The position numbers were made by a program, and so were the translations under genes. The notes beneath the pieces were generated by a model that did no database searches, was not told where the DNA came from, and was given only the letters and a program-made list of their open reading frames with translations. Positions 7,944 through 16,794 of a stretch of 64,000 nt of DNA are shown here, piece after piece. This DNA comes from Stackebrandtia endophytica (lineage in GTDB: Bacteria > Actinomycetota > Actinomycetes > Mycobacteriales > Micromonosporaceae): positions 1,984,001 to 2,048,000 of the forward strand of contig NZ_VFOW01000001.1 of assembly GCF_006716355.1 (NCBI RefSeq). Direction: 5' to 3'. Numbering within the stretch: position 1 is the stretch's first letter; each line of letters begins with the position of its first letter.

Positions 7944-8006
7944 ATGGGGAAACCCGACCAGCGTTCTGTCTATCACGTCGTCACTGGGCGGTGCCACTCC
8001 GCCTGA
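7944..8006 (+). CDS. Possible 20-residue leader peptide
   Basis: ATG at 7944 sits eight bases after a strong GGAGG (7931-7935) and reads 20 codons to TGA, giving a peptide that ends VVTGRCHSA. It lies just after the 12-bp hairpin at 7878-7921 and about 370 bp before the next gene. Chance is possible. The combination of hairpin, near-perfect ribosome-binding site and short frame resembles a leader or attenuator. Confidence 0.3.
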   Translation: MGKPDQRSVYHVVTGRCHSA

Positions 8007-8373
8007 GGCTTGGTGTCTTCGGGGTAGTCGGGACTGGCTGTCTCGTCCACAGTCAGCAGTCTCGACGTGTGTCATTCGCTCCCCCGAGGGCATCTTCTCG
8101 GGCTGGTCTGCTGGTGTCCCTGTAGTTGACACCTTGACCTGCCCACTCGGGGTGGGTGTGCGGTTCTCCCAATGATTCCCGGTTGGCGGTACCCGTTGTG
8201 CTGTCACCACCTGGCGGTGTTCCTCCCGAAGGCCGCTCGACAGCCGACACCGGGGCACCCTATCGCCGCCGGGCATGCCCGCACACCCACCCAAGCCGTT
8301 CCGATTCACCCAGTCCACAAACAACATACGTGGTGGGCGTGAGCCTGCCCGAAATACAGAGGGGGACTCTGTC
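8007..8373. other. Untranslated or promoter region of the 8374 gene cluster
   Basis: No supported gene. TTGACA at about 8128 and a small GC-rich inverted repeat (CCCACTCGGGGTGGG, about 8141-8155) are visible. The end of the stretch has AGAGGGGG, the ribosome-binding site of the 8374 gene. Confidence 0.4.
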
Positions 8374-9138
8374 ATGTCCGTATCGAAATGCGATTACCAA
8401 CTCATCCCACCAACAGCGGAGTCTTACCCGCCCGCGCCGGTTCATCCGGACCCGGCTGTCGCGGCGCGAATCGCGACGGTCGCGACGGCGTCTCGGGGCC
8501 GCAGGTTCGCGTTCTGTCAGGTGATCCCGGCCCGACCCGACACCACGGAGGTGCTGGTGCGGCCCATGTACCAGGGCATCCAGAACCCCGACGGAACCTG
8601 TGTTCTTCTGCTCGCGGGGCAGCCGTATGGGTACTACCAGTCGATCGACGCCGCCTACCACCATGCGGGTCGTGATGACCTGTTCCTGTCCTGGGCCGAA
8701 CCCGACCCAAGGCTCCCGGACTCCGCACGCGACATCGCCAACATCGAAACCCGCGAGAACAACGCGACCTATTGGTTGGTCGCGTTGCCGTTCATTGCAC
8801 ACGGACCAACGGATGCCCGCACCAAAGCCATCGACACCGCCACTCTCTTGGAACCCGTCACGCCGGGACTCATGCGAGAAGCAACGATCCTGCTCTCCGG
8901 GGACAACCCGACCAACCCGATCACCCTGTTCTGCCCGATAGAACCCTGCCTACGGGAACCGTTCCACCACGGCGAACACCAACCTGGACCGGAAGCCGAA
9001 CCGCAGGGCGAGACCGCACCGCAGGGCGAGACCGCCCCAGAAACCGAGGCAGAGGCCGAAGCCGGACAGGAATCACCGAACAACACAATCCCCGGGCAGT
9101 CCACTCCCGATGGTTCGAAAAGTGCGGTGCCGCAATGA
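8374..9138 (+). CDS. Hypothetical protein, cluster gene 1
   Basis: 254 residues; not recognised. The start ATG has AGAGGGGG eight bases upstream. Residues about 1-200 look like a folded domain (RFAFCQVIPARPDTTEVLVR, GIQNPDGTCVLLLAGQPYG, WAEPDPRLPDSARDIANIE). The last 55 residues are a low-complexity Glu/Pro/Thr tail with PQGETA repeated in tandem. No signal peptide or membrane helix is seen, so it is probably cytoplasmic. It overlaps the next gene by ATGA. Its high-GC codon use matches neighbours. Confidence 0.75.
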   Translation: MSVSKCDYQLIPPTAESYPPAPVHPDPAVAARIATVATASRGRRFAFCQVIPARPDTTEVLVRPMYQGIQNPDGTCVLLLAGQPYGYYQSIDAAYHHAGRDDLFLSWAEPDPRLPDSARDIANIETRENNATYWLVALPFIAHGPTDARTKAIDTATLLEPVTPGLMREATILLSGDNPTNPITLFCPIEPCLREPFHHGEHQPGPEAEPQGETAPQGETAPETEAEAEAGQESPNNTIPGQSTPDGSKSAVPQ

Positions 9139-9398
9139 CACCCATAGCCACGCCCGGTGACATCGAATGGATCGACGCCTACGGGCAAGCCCGCATCTGC
9201 GGCTTGATCGTCCACAAAGCAACCATCACCGGCATGGAACGCCACGGCGACCGCCGCCCCGACGGACATCTCACCGCAGCGGCGAAGGAACGCCTCGCCG
9301 ACCAACTCACCGCACAACTCGTCAGCCACGACCAACAGTCACGGGCCGCCCAACACGCCGCCCGTGAACCCGCGATCTGGCGATTCTGCAACGGCTGA
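9135..9398 (+). CDS. Hypothetical protein, cluster gene 2
   Basis: 87 residues; not recognised. It starts inside the stop of gene 1 (ATGA at 9135-9138), so it is translationally coupled to it. The N-terminal part (TPGDIEWIDAYGQARICGLIV) looks like a beta-rich strand pair, followed by helices rich in Ala, Gln and Arg. No catalytic motif is visible. Coupling argues that it works with the product of the 8374 gene. Confidence 0.65.
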   Translation: MTPIATPGDIEWIDAYGQARICGLIVHKATITGMERHGDRRPDGHLTAAAKERLADQLTAQLVSHDQQSRAAQHAAREPAIWRFCNG

Positions 9399-9485
9399 AT
9401 ACCAAGCCACACAACGAGAAACGGCGACCCACCGCCACTAACGGTGTGGTCGCCACACAACCACGGAAATCGAGGTTCCCCGGTC

Positions 9486-9797
9486 ATGTCATGGACCAGC
9501 ATAACCACCAGCCACGACGCCATCACGCTCACCCGTGCGGAGCACATCAGACGAACCCACACGCGCATCCGACGTGGACTGAGGAAGATCTGCGGCGAAT
9601 GCGGTAACCGTTGGGGCCGTTACGGTTGCGCCCTCCACACCTGGGCGGTCGACATCCTCTCCCGCATGTCCCGCATCGTCGTCCCCGACCCACCGCAGCG
9701 CCCCAAACACCGCCACCGCCGGCACTACACCCAACTCTTGATGACCGGAGCCGCCCAAGCCCGAGCTCTCTACCGAACCCGACCACTACCCGGATAG
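9486..9797 (+). CDS. Small putative zinc-ribbon protein, cluster gene 3
   Basis: 103 residues; basic (many Arg and His). It contains ICGECGNRWGRYGC (about residues 35-48), whose three Cys plus a nearby His could bind zinc. A helix with an HxxR pattern precedes it (AEHIRRTHTRIRRGLRK). This suggests a nucleic-acid-binding protein. GAGG lies ten bases before the ATG. It follows gene 2 by 87 bp and probably belongs to the same unit. Confidence 0.6.
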   Translation: MSWTSITTSHDAITLTRAEHIRRTHTRIRRGLRKICGECGNRWGRYGCALHTWAVDILSRMSRIVVPDPPQRPKHRHRRHYTQLLMTGAAQARALYRTRPLPG

Positions 9798-9955
9798 CCA
9801 ACGCCCCGAACACCCGGGGCTCACCAGCAACCCACGGTGAGCCCCCCACCGATCACCAAGCCCACTAACGTATTAGACCGCTGCGGCTGAGAGAAACATG
9901 TCGCAGCGCCCGCATCGATGAGTGCCTGCCGCCGAGCGGGCAGCCACGTCGCCGC

Positions 9956-11092
9956 TCAGCCCTTCGCCGCTGCCACGCTGCCCCACCAGACCGCTGCTTC
10001 CGCTTGCAGCAGTTCCTCGACCACCATGGTCGGCACCATGCTCGGGAAGGGCCGCCCGGTGCCCCACACCATCGAGTACTCGGGGTCGTCCAGCACAAGG
10101 ACCCGCTCTCCGTCCAGGAGCGGGATGTCTGCCGGGATGCCCTCGTTCCAAACGCGCTCACCGAAGGCGTCCACCAGGTTGAAACGACCCCGAATCACCT
10201 CCTCCGGCTGGACTTCGCCATCGGTCGCGGCCGCTGCCTCCACAGCGGATGGTGGATCTCCCGGAAGGCCCGCCGCTCCGATGAGATGTACGGCAAGGAG
10301 GGTGTGCAGCTGGAAATTGTCGCCGACTCCGCTGATCGTGACGCGGAACGCCCGGCCGGTAGGCCGGTGCAGCACCAGCATGGGCTCGTCGTCGAGGACT
10401 CGGAGTAGGTCGGGCAACCAGGCCGCCGCGTAGATGTGCTCCACGGTTTCGGCTACCGCGATAAGTTCGTCGCGCTTGGGGAAGATCGCACGCACGTCGC
10501 CGCGGACACTCAGCCACAGCAGCGGCCGTGTCCAGTCGTTGGCAGCGAACCATGCCTCGACGAGTGCAGGGTCTCCCCCACCGGCGGTGAACGCGGCCAA
10601 GGTGTCGGCCGCCGCCGACTGGTCCTCGGGGTCGGGAAGCGCCATGTCGAGACCGGCCGCCGCAATGGTGAAAGCCGCCGCGCCGGTCAACGCCTCGATA
10701 GCCCGGTCGACGAGGACGGGCAGCAGCGGGCCGGGTCCGGTGGCATGCTCGGCGATGTCGTAAGCGAAGGCGGGTAGCCCACCGCCGCGTCCCAAGTGGG
10801 CCTCCCGCAGGATCGGCGCGAGAGAGTGCAGTGCCGTGTCGACATCGGAGGGCTCGCAGTGCGGCGCGGCAGCGGAAAGGGCGTTCATGGCGGCGAGATA
10901 CGGGTCGACGTCGCGCGCGGCATACGCCGCGCTCAACTCGGTGCAGATCTGGGGCAGCGGGGTCGAATCAGACACCGCCGGATAATAGTGGGCCTTCGCC
11001 AGACGAGAAGCGAGCTGCCGAGTGACCGCGACCGGTCCCCACTTCTCGAACCCGGCGATCCAAGCCTCAGCCGCAGCACGTGGTGAAGACAT
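9956..11092 (-). CDS. Hypothetical protein, 378 residues
   Basis: Not recognised. The N-terminal 230 residues are Ala-rich and helical (AAAEAWIAGFEKWG, SAAYAARDVDPYLAAMNALSAAA). The rest appears alpha/beta (EPMLVLHRPTGRAFRVTISGVGDNFQLHTLLAVHLIG, GERVLVLDDPEYSMVWGTGRPFPSMVPT). No signal peptide, membrane helix or known active site is seen. Similar stand-alone proteins occur in Streptomyces-type genomes (impression only). GC-rich codon use is normal for the host. Confidence 0.75.
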   Translation of the reverse strand: MSSPRAAAEAWIAGFEKWGPVAVTRQLASRLAKAHYYPAVSDSTPLPQICTELSAAYAARDVDPYLAAMNALSAAAPHCEPSDVDTALHSLAPILREAHLGRGGGLPAFAYDIAEHATGPGPLLPVLVDRAIEALTGAAAFTIAAAGLDMALPDPEDQSAAADTLAAFTAGGGDPALVEAWFAANDWTRPLLWLSVRGDVRAIFPKRDELIAVAETVEHIYAAAWLPDLLRVLDDEPMLVLHRPTGRAFRVTISGVGDNFQLHTLLAVHLIGAAGLPGDPPSAVEAAAATDGEVQPEEVIRGRFNLVDAFGERVWNEGIPADIPLLDGERVLVLDDPEYSMVWGTGRPFPSMVPTMVVEELLQAEAAVWWGSVAAAKG

Positions 11093-11313
11093 ACCCCGGC
11101 CGCGCGTCCTCCCAAGATGATTGCGGAACCGGGATATTCATCAAGAAGGCCATCAATGACGCGATCCATACCGAGTTCGGCACAACGACCGAGCCCGTAT
11201 CCATCCGAATTCGTCACATGGGCTTGCCCGCCACGTCACTCGACAAGGGATTGACATTGGCAGCCGCCATTGAGGACGAGGAAACCATCAGGAAGCTCGA
11301 AATCGAGAACTGA
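11080..11313 (+). CDS. Possible small gene or gene fragment, function unknown
   Basis: 77 codons in a frame with host-like third-position GC and a protein-like sequence (FIKKAINDAIHTEFGTT, EPVSIRIRHMGLPATSLDKG, AIEDEETIRKLEIEN). It overlaps the first 13 bp of the opposite-strand gene and has no clear ribosome-binding site. It may therefore be the tail of a lost gene, not an intact one. Confidence 0.3.
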   Translation: MVKTYPGRASSQDDCGTGIFIKKAINDAIHTEFGTTTEPVSIRIRHMGLPATSLDKGLTLAAAIEDEETIRKLEIEN

Positions 11314-11562
11314 CCTCTCCGGCAACAACCGTCAGGCCGGGTGTGGGGTTGCTTGACACCGACTTCGGGCGATTGGAGGGCGTGGCCTGGCACGGGCCCG
11401 TTTGACCACCCCCGGCGAAGCACGCCTTCCTATTTGGATATTTGCTCGGTGGATCTGGCGATGGTTCTCTAAACTGTCCCGCGCAGACTCGAATCCCCGC
11501 AGGCAACCGAAGCTCCCGGCACCGGCGGGGACTCACCATTCATGCCCCGGAAGGACAACCCC

Positions 11563-12075
11563 ATGATCCAGCGTCGACTCACACTACGACGGGCCCTGGT
11601 CGCACCGATCATTGCCGCTGGACTGCTGCTGGCCGGCTGTGGCGGCGACACCGACGCCGACGCCGACGCCGACAACAACACCACGTCGAGCACTGCCCCG
11701 ACCGAGTCAGCACCCACCGAGGAAAACCCCGAAGTACACGGACCCGTACCGGGGACGGCCACCATGAACCTCAACGGCACCGAGTACCCCTTGGAGCCGG
11801 TGGAGTGCATAAGCGATCAAGCCATCATCGCCACCGGGCCTGAAGACAACAGCATGGCATTGGACTTCAACGACCTTGGCGAATTCGTCAGTCTGACCTT
11901 TAACATCGGCAAGGAATACATGATCACGTACACCACGCTCGGGGTGACCGAATCCGATGGCGAACTGACCGGCACCGTCTCCGGCAACACCTACACCGTC
12001 ACGGGATCCGCGATGAACGTGTTCGACGTCGGCGGTGACCTCGTCGACGTCGAACTCGTCGTCACTTGCGGCTGA
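11563..12075 (+). CDS. Lipoprotein related to the mycobacterial 19-kDa (LpqH) family
   Basis: 170 residues. The signal peptide ends in the lipobox LLAGC (Cys26). An Asp/Ala-rich then Thr/Ser/Glu-rich linker follows (DADADADNN...), as in many surface lipoproteins. The mature domain (TATMNLNGTEYPLEPVEC ... NTYTVTGSAMNVFDV ... LVVTC) resembles the LpqH-type fold with a pair of Cys. ATG at 11563 is preferred over 11542 because GGAAGG lies just upstream. It is likely attached to the outer face of the cytoplasmic membrane. Family assignment is by recognition. Confidence 0.7.
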   Translation: MIQRRLTLRRALVAPIIAAGLLLAGCGGDTDADADADNNTTSSTAPTESAPTEENPEVHGPVPGTATMNLNGTEYPLEPVECISDQAIIATGPEDNSMALDFNDLGEFVSLTFNIGKEYMITYTTLGVTESDGELTGTVSGNTYTVTGSAMNVFDVGGDLVDVELVVTCG

Positions 12076-12169
12076 CCAGCGTCCGGTTACGAGCCCGACG
12101 GCATCGACGGTGTCGCCGGGCTCGTCATCGGCGTAACCCAGGTGCTCAGTCTTCCTGGGTTGGCTGTCG

Positions 12170-13036
12170 TCACTCAGCAGTGGCGAGCTCGAAGACGCCC
12201 GCGCAGGCAGGCTCGACCTCTTCCCACGGTGGGACGTTGTCCAAATACACCTCAATGGAGGTCTGGTCGGTGGAGGGCGGCATATTGTGCCGCAGTGGAC
12301 GTTCGTAGTAGTACTCATGCGAGCCTGGCTTAACGACAAGCAGCTCCGTATACCAGGGAACAACCCGAACCCCACCCACAAGACGCCCCTGGTCGTCACG
12401 AAAAACGATCTGTGATCCCTCGACGTTGTATCGGTCAGAACTGCTATTGACCACAGTAAACTCGAGAATCGGTTCACCATCGACCTCTGCCACCGTCACA
12501 TCCGAGACGACTAGCTGTTCCGGGTATGTCACCTCCGACTCTGCACGCCAGTATGACGGCTCAATCTCAACGAGGACGCTGTCAGGCTCTTGTGACTTCC
12601 ACGTCCTGATGACATCCCCGAAGTAGGCCGATCCGCCTGGCGCGATGAACTTCAACCGGCCAGAGGCAAAAGCAGTCGCCTCGTCGCTTGCTCCTCGAAG
12701 CTTGACACCCTCGGTGTCCAACAACCGCACCGCTATATCAGCGACCACCATTGTCTCGGTCGCACTGGTATTGGTGACCTCAACGGCAACCGAGACTCGA
12801 TAGCTGCCGTCCGGATCGTCCGGGTTCAACACCGTGAACCCCGAATCCGTCACCTCCAGGTCACCACCGTCATCCAACCGCTCAAAACACGTCGCCTCAG
12901 GCGTAGTGCTATCCGACGACGGAGCAACCAACTCCTCACCCGGACCCGAACAACCCGCTAGCGTCGTCATAGCTATCACCGCCACGACGACCCTCGCGGA
13001 GAGACCGACGCACGCACTGACCACCATTTTCCGCAT
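12170..13036 (-). CDS. Lipoprotein next to mycosin, function unknown
   Basis: 288 residues. The lipobox is TLAGC (Cys29). The mature part has beta-rich strands, including VAVEVTNTSATETMVVADIAV and EFTVVNSSSDRYNVEG, which resemble the FxLYD/NEAT-like immunoglobulin folds of exported proteins that sit on the cell surface. ATG at 13036 starts two bases after the stop of the mycosin gene, so the pair is an operon. The proximity suggests that it is exported together with, or assists, the type VII region. Confidence 0.75.
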   Translation of the reverse strand: MRKMVVSACVGLSARVVVAVIAMTTLAGCSGPGEELVAPSSDSTTPEATCFERLDDGGDLEVTDSGFTVLNPDDPDGSYRVSVAVEVTNTSATETMVVADIAVRLLDTEGVKLRGASDEATAFASGRLKFIAPGGSAYFGDVIRTWKSQEPDSVLVEIEPSYWRAESEVTYPEQLVVSDVTVAEVDGEPILEFTVVNSSSDRYNVEGSQIVFRDDQGRLVGGVRVVPWYTELLVVKPGSHEYYYERPLRHNMPPSTDQTSIEVYLDNVPPWEEVEPACAGVFELATAE

Positions 13037-13038
13037 GG

Positions 13039-14259
13039 TCAAACCCTCGACACCTGCCCGGGGACACCCGATGATGTTCTGGCGCGGCGTGACCTGAGGA
13101 CAAACAGGACGGTGGTGGCCAGGATCGCCGCGATCGCGGCGGCGCCGATGATCCACCAGAGTGTCGAGTCGGTGGTATCGCCGGTGAGGGCGGGGGCGGC
13201 TTCGGTGGTATCGGTGCTTGCCTCATCATCGGTGGGTTCGGCGCGGGGGTAGGGCTCGGGGTTGATTTCCTCGTCGGTCGAGCCGTCCGGTACTTCTACG
13301 TCTGCGGTCAGAGCTGCGACCGGGTCGACCATGCCCGTACCGGTTTCCTCATCCCAGCCTTCGGGCCCGAGGTCGCGGGCGGTGTGCCCCAATCGCCATT
13401 GAATGATTTCCCATGGCATATCGGGCCATTGCGCTTTCATGAGCGCGACGACGCCGGCGACGATGGCTGCGGAGTTGGAGGTGCCGTGACTGTATTCGTA
13501 GCCGCCACCCGGGATCGTGGAAATCACATTCTCGGCAGGTGCGGCGATGAATGTCTCCCTTCCAACCTTCGAGCGGTCCCAATACTCACCCGCTTCGGTC
13601 GTGCCACCGGCAGCGATGGTCTGCTCCCATCGTGCGGGGTCGGATATGGCGGAGAAGGCGAAGGGGTCGTCGCTGAGGTTGCCGGTTCCGGTGATGATCG
13701 TGATGCCCTTGCCCGCCGCGTACTCGACAGCCTCGCGCTGTTCATCAGACCCCGACCCGGAGTATGCCAACAGCATGACATCGACGTCCTGATCTGCCAG
13801 CCATCGGATGCTCTGCACGATTGCCTGCTCGGTAGCCACATCGGACTCCAGCGACTCCTGATCATGATCAGGCGGGTACACCGACGCCGACACGACGGTC
13901 GCCTCTGGAGCGATCCCGAGGATGCCTTCCGAATTATCGGCTCCGTGACCGTGACCGACCATGAGCCCCGCGAGGTGAGTGCCGTGCTGGTGCGGGTCGA
14001 CGAGTCCGTCCTCACCACCCGACCACGACGACCGGCCCGCCTCGACATTCCCGACCAAATCGGGATGCTCCGGGTCGACCCCGGAGTCGACCATCCCGAT
14101 CCGTACCCCGGCACCCTTGGTGATCTCGTGCGCCGCCGCAACACCCAACGCCTCCAGATACCACTGATCGGTACGCGTCTGGTCGGCATGAGCGATACCC
14201 GGAGCCATTGACGCCAACAAGGCACCGGCAGCCACGCCTATGAGAAGTCTCTTCACCAT
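13039..14259 (-). CDS. Mycosin-type subtilisin protease (type VII secretion-associated)
   Basis: 406 residues. A signal peptide (residues 1-25) is followed by an S8 protease domain with catalytic Asp58 (GMVDSGVD), His92 (QHGTHLAG), oxyanion Asn194 (GTGN) and Ser261 (HGTSNSAA). A Pro/Asp/Thr-rich linker leads to a single membrane helix (about 367-388) and a basic tail. This is the architecture of mycosins, which are membrane-anchored outside the cytoplasm and are needed for ESX secretion. The active site appears intact. It is co-transcribed with the lipoprotein and faces away from the WXG-like genes. Confidence 0.93.
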   Translation of the reverse strand: MVKRLLIGVAAGALLASMAPGIAHADQTRTDQWYLEALGVAAAHEITKGAGVRIGMVDSGVDPEHPDLVGNVEAGRSSWSGGEDGLVDPHQHGTHLAGLMVGHGHGADNSEGILGIAPEATVVSASVYPPDHDQESLESDVATEQAIVQSIRWLADQDVDVMLLAYSGSGSDEQREAVEYAAGKGITIITGTGNLSDDPFAFSAISDPARWEQTIAAGGTTEAGEYWDRSKVGRETFIAAPAENVISTIPGGGYEYSHGTSNSAAIVAGVVALMKAQWPDMPWEIIQWRLGHTARDLGPEGWDEETGTGMVDPVAALTADVEVPDGSTDEEINPEPYPRAEPTDDEASTDTTEAAPALTGDTTDSTLWWIIGAAAIAAILATTVLFVLRSRRARTSSGVPGQVSRV

Positions 14260-14437
14260 GAACCGCTCCCGATCAGCACCGAATACATCCGAACCCTACG
14301 GCGGCAACGCCAGCACCGTCAACTGAGGGTGGTCGACAACAGACAGATCGACACATCCACGCGTGCACATCCCTGCGACACCCTGCTACCGTAAGATCAC
14401 GACCACGGAAACACCACAGGGGAAAGACAACGGGCTC
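14260..14437. promoter_or_regulatory. Divergent promoter region of the mycosin and helical-protein genes
   Basis: 178 bp between opposite starts at 14259 (minus) and 14438 (plus). AGGGGAAAG lies upstream of the plus-strand ATG. I see no unambiguous -10/-35 pair, so this is a positional inference. Confidence 0.4.
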
Positions 14438-14869
14438 ATGAACGATATCCATTTTGATGTGTCTAATGTGCGTGGATTTGCCGAGAATCTCCACTACAAA
14501 CTCGAAAACGAGTTCCTGACGGAAATCGCCCGAATCAAGGCGTTGCTACTAGGCGACGGTAGCGGCGACGATCTCCAGGGCAGTCTTTATGCACTGTTTG
14601 GCGGAACCAAGCCCATGGGCAATGTGGATGCCGACTACTACGGCCGTGACATCGCCGAAGCCCAGATGGAGAACGTCGCGGCCTTCATCGAGTGGCTCGA
14701 TAACGTCGAGCGCTCAATCCGGGCCGTGATCAATGCGGGTCTCTACATGGCCGAGGAGATGGACAAGGCCGACGGCGCCACCGCCGCCAATATCGACCTG
14801 TTCTTCGAGAAAACCACCTTTGAGCTCATGGACTACCTCGACCCCGCCAACGACTATCCCGGCCGATAA
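14438..14869 (+). CDS. ESX-like helical protein, gene 1 of the cluster
   Basis: 143 residues, predicted all-helical and soluble with no signal peptide (MNDIHFDVSNVRGFAENL, then long amphipathic helices). It is followed after 16 bp by the proline-rich ESX-like protein. Position and composition suggest a WXG100/EsxA-type or PE-type partner, although the Trp-x-Gly turn itself is absent. ATG at 14438 is the best start; upstream codons lack a ribosome-binding site. No known family is asserted. Confidence 0.65.
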   Translation: MNDIHFDVSNVRGFAENLHYKLENEFLTEIARIKALLLGDGSGDDLQGSLYALFGGTKPMGNVDADYYGRDIAEAQMENVAAFIEWLDNVERSIRAVINAGLYMAEEMDKADGATAANIDLFFEKTTFELMDYLDPANDYPGR

Positions 14870-14885
14870 CGGAGAAGCCCCTCAC

Positions 14886-16688
14886 ATGACCTTCAATCAC
14901 CCACTTGGCGCCGGGTACAAGTACAGCGCGAAGGACCTGTCGCTTTCCCAGATCGTTGCGATCGTCAACTCCGACCACGACAGCCGTGGCAAGGCCGGTG
15001 AAATGGCCGACGGCTGGCGTGCCGCGGCCGTCTTCGCAGAGAAGCTCCGAACCGAACTCGAAAGCTCCAAGGAGACGCTCGCTGCGAATTTCCACACCCC
15101 GAACTCCGATGTCTTCTTCGGACACCTTGCCGATTTCGTTGCCAGCGCAGAGTCGGCGGTGACCCCCGCTGAGATGAACGCCGAATCCCTGGAAAGCGCG
15201 GTCGTCGAGGTCGAACGCATCAAACCGGTCATCGACGACCTAGTGGCCGAGGACGCCCTGTACGAGGACAACCGCAGCGATCTAACATCCCGAAGCGCCG
15301 ATGGCAGCCTCACCGAGTACGACATGGCCAAAGCCGATGTCCTCGCCGAAGCCCAAGACCAGTTCGGCACCGCCGATCAGCAATACGCCGGGTATCGCTA
15401 CACGATGGACCCTCCCACGGTCTTCGAAGGACCCGAATGGCACGGCCCCGACCGGATCAGCGACATGGACGGGTACCGAAACGCCTACTACCCCGACGGA
15501 CAACCCGCCACTAGCCCCGGTTATGGCCCGAGCTCACTGCCGGGACAGCCGGGCTCGATCACCCCCACCGACCCGACGCCCGCCGGCCCAACACCAAGTA
15601 CCGACGCCCCGGACCTGCAGAGTGCCGCACCGGTAGCAGCACCAGCCGCCCCGGCGGCGCCCGCTCCCACGCCGGCCGCCCCCGGTGTCGGCGGACCGGC
15701 GCTTCCACCCGCCGGCATGCCACCGGTTACCGGACACCCGGCCAGCCGCGGCGGGCTACCGGTTCGTACCGCCCCGCCTGCCCCGCCGCCGGCACGGCCC
15801 ACACCTACCCCGGTCCCGCGCACCGGCCAAACCCCGGGATTGCCGCCGCGATCGGGAACCTCGCCAACTCAATCACCCACGCCGCCGCGAACAACAACAA
15901 ACTCCAACGCTCAACGCCCCGGCGGGCAATCACCCGTCAACCGGCAAACCGGCCAGGCCAGCCAACGCTCCAGTGGACAACCAGCCGGCCGACAGGGTGG
16001 CCAACCCGGCCAACGCCCCGGAGGGCAACCGCACGGTCGCCCCAGTGGACAGACGTCACGGAACACCAACTCCGGTGGACCGCGACTGACACCGACCACC
16101 CGCTCCAACCCGCCCACGGCTCAGGGACGCAACTCGACGCGTACATCCCCGAACGGTCCGACCCGTGGAAGCCTGCCCGGCAGCAACCGCACCAGCAACG
16201 GTCGTTCCGGCGCCCCGCCACGTGGGATGGTCAAACCCAATGCCGGATTCGAGCAGTCGATCAACCGGAACCTGCCTCGCAGTGTCCCCAGTGTTGTCGG
16301 AGCACGAGAGAGCAACAGCGTCAAGCCCGTGACCCGCCCGGCACCTGGTCGAGTCATCGGCGCCCGCAAGAATTCTGCGCCCCAGCACAAGCCCGGATCA
16401 CTCACCCGCAACGGCGTCGTCGGCAACACTCGTAAGCCAGCGGAATCCACCTGGTCTCGGACTCAACCGGTGCGCAAAGTGGATGTCCCCCGCAACGGAG
16501 TGATCGGCCGACGCGAGTACTTCATTGCCGACACCACCAGTAGGTCCCAGGTTCGCGAAGCCCGCAACGCCCGCCGCAAAGCCCGACTGGCTCACCTCAC
16601 CGGCAACACCACCCCGGTCCAAAACGACCTCATGACCGGCATCACCGACCACACCGTGCCAGGAGTGATCGGTCGGCGCCTCGGGTGA
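14886..16688 (+). CDS. Large proline-rich ESX-like protein with repeated V-[VI]-G-x-R motif
   Basis: 600 residues. The first 200 are a helical domain (LSQIVAIVNSDHDSRGKAGEMADGWRAAA...) of the kind found in WXG/PPE-like ESX substrates. Residues about 205-480 are low-complexity Pro/Ala/Thr/Gln/Asn, with Gly-Gln rich blocks such as GGQPGQRPGGQPHGRPSGQ. The C-terminal 120 residues repeat V[VI]G followed by basic residues five times: PSVVGARE, GRVIGARK, NGVVGNTR, NGVIGRRE and PGVIGRRLG at the very end. Such tails may bind a partner or the cell wall. Start ATG at 14886 is preferred; the stretch upstream in this frame is a shadow of gene 1. Confidence 0.8.
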   Translation: MTFNHPLGAGYKYSAKDLSLSQIVAIVNSDHDSRGKAGEMADGWRAAAVFAEKLRTELESSKETLAANFHTPNSDVFFGHLADFVASAESAVTPAEMNAESLESAVVEVERIKPVIDDLVAEDALYEDNRSDLTSRSADGSLTEYDMAKADVLAEAQDQFGTADQQYAGYRYTMDPPTVFEGPEWHGPDRISDMDGYRNAYYPDGQPATSPGYGPSSLPGQPGSITPTDPTPAGPTPSTDAPDLQSAAPVAAPAAPAAPAPTPAAPGVGGPALPPAGMPPVTGHPASRGGLPVRTAPPAPPPARPTPTPVPRTGQTPGLPPRSGTSPTQSPTPPRTTTNSNAQRPGGQSPVNRQTGQASQRSSGQPAGRQGGQPGQRPGGQPHGRPSGQTSRNTNSGGPRLTPTTRSNPPTAQGRNSTRTSPNGPTRGSLPGSNRTSNGRSGAPPRGMVKPNAGFEQSINRNLPRSVPSVVGARESNSVKPVTRPAPGRVIGARKNSAPQHKPGSLTRNGVVGNTRKPAESTWSRTQPVRKVDVPRNGVIGRREYFIADTTSRSQVREARNARRKARLAHLTGNTTPVQNDLMTGITDHTVPGVIGRRLG

Positions 16689-16722
16689 TGGCTGTCGGCC
16701 ATCAAACGACAGGAAATAGCAG

Positions 16723-16748
16723 GGGTGCCGCCCGACCAGGCGGCACCC
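16723..16748 (+). terminator. GC-rich hairpin, probable terminator
   Basis: GGGTGCCGCC (16723-16732) pairs perfectly with GGCGGCACCC (16739-16748) across a 6-nt loop, 34 bp after the stop of the proline-rich protein. There is no U-tract, as is common in actinobacteria. Confidence 0.6.
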
Positions 16749-16794
16749 TGGCTGACCGGCATCTAGACAACAAGTACCTATGTGGAGATTCCCA

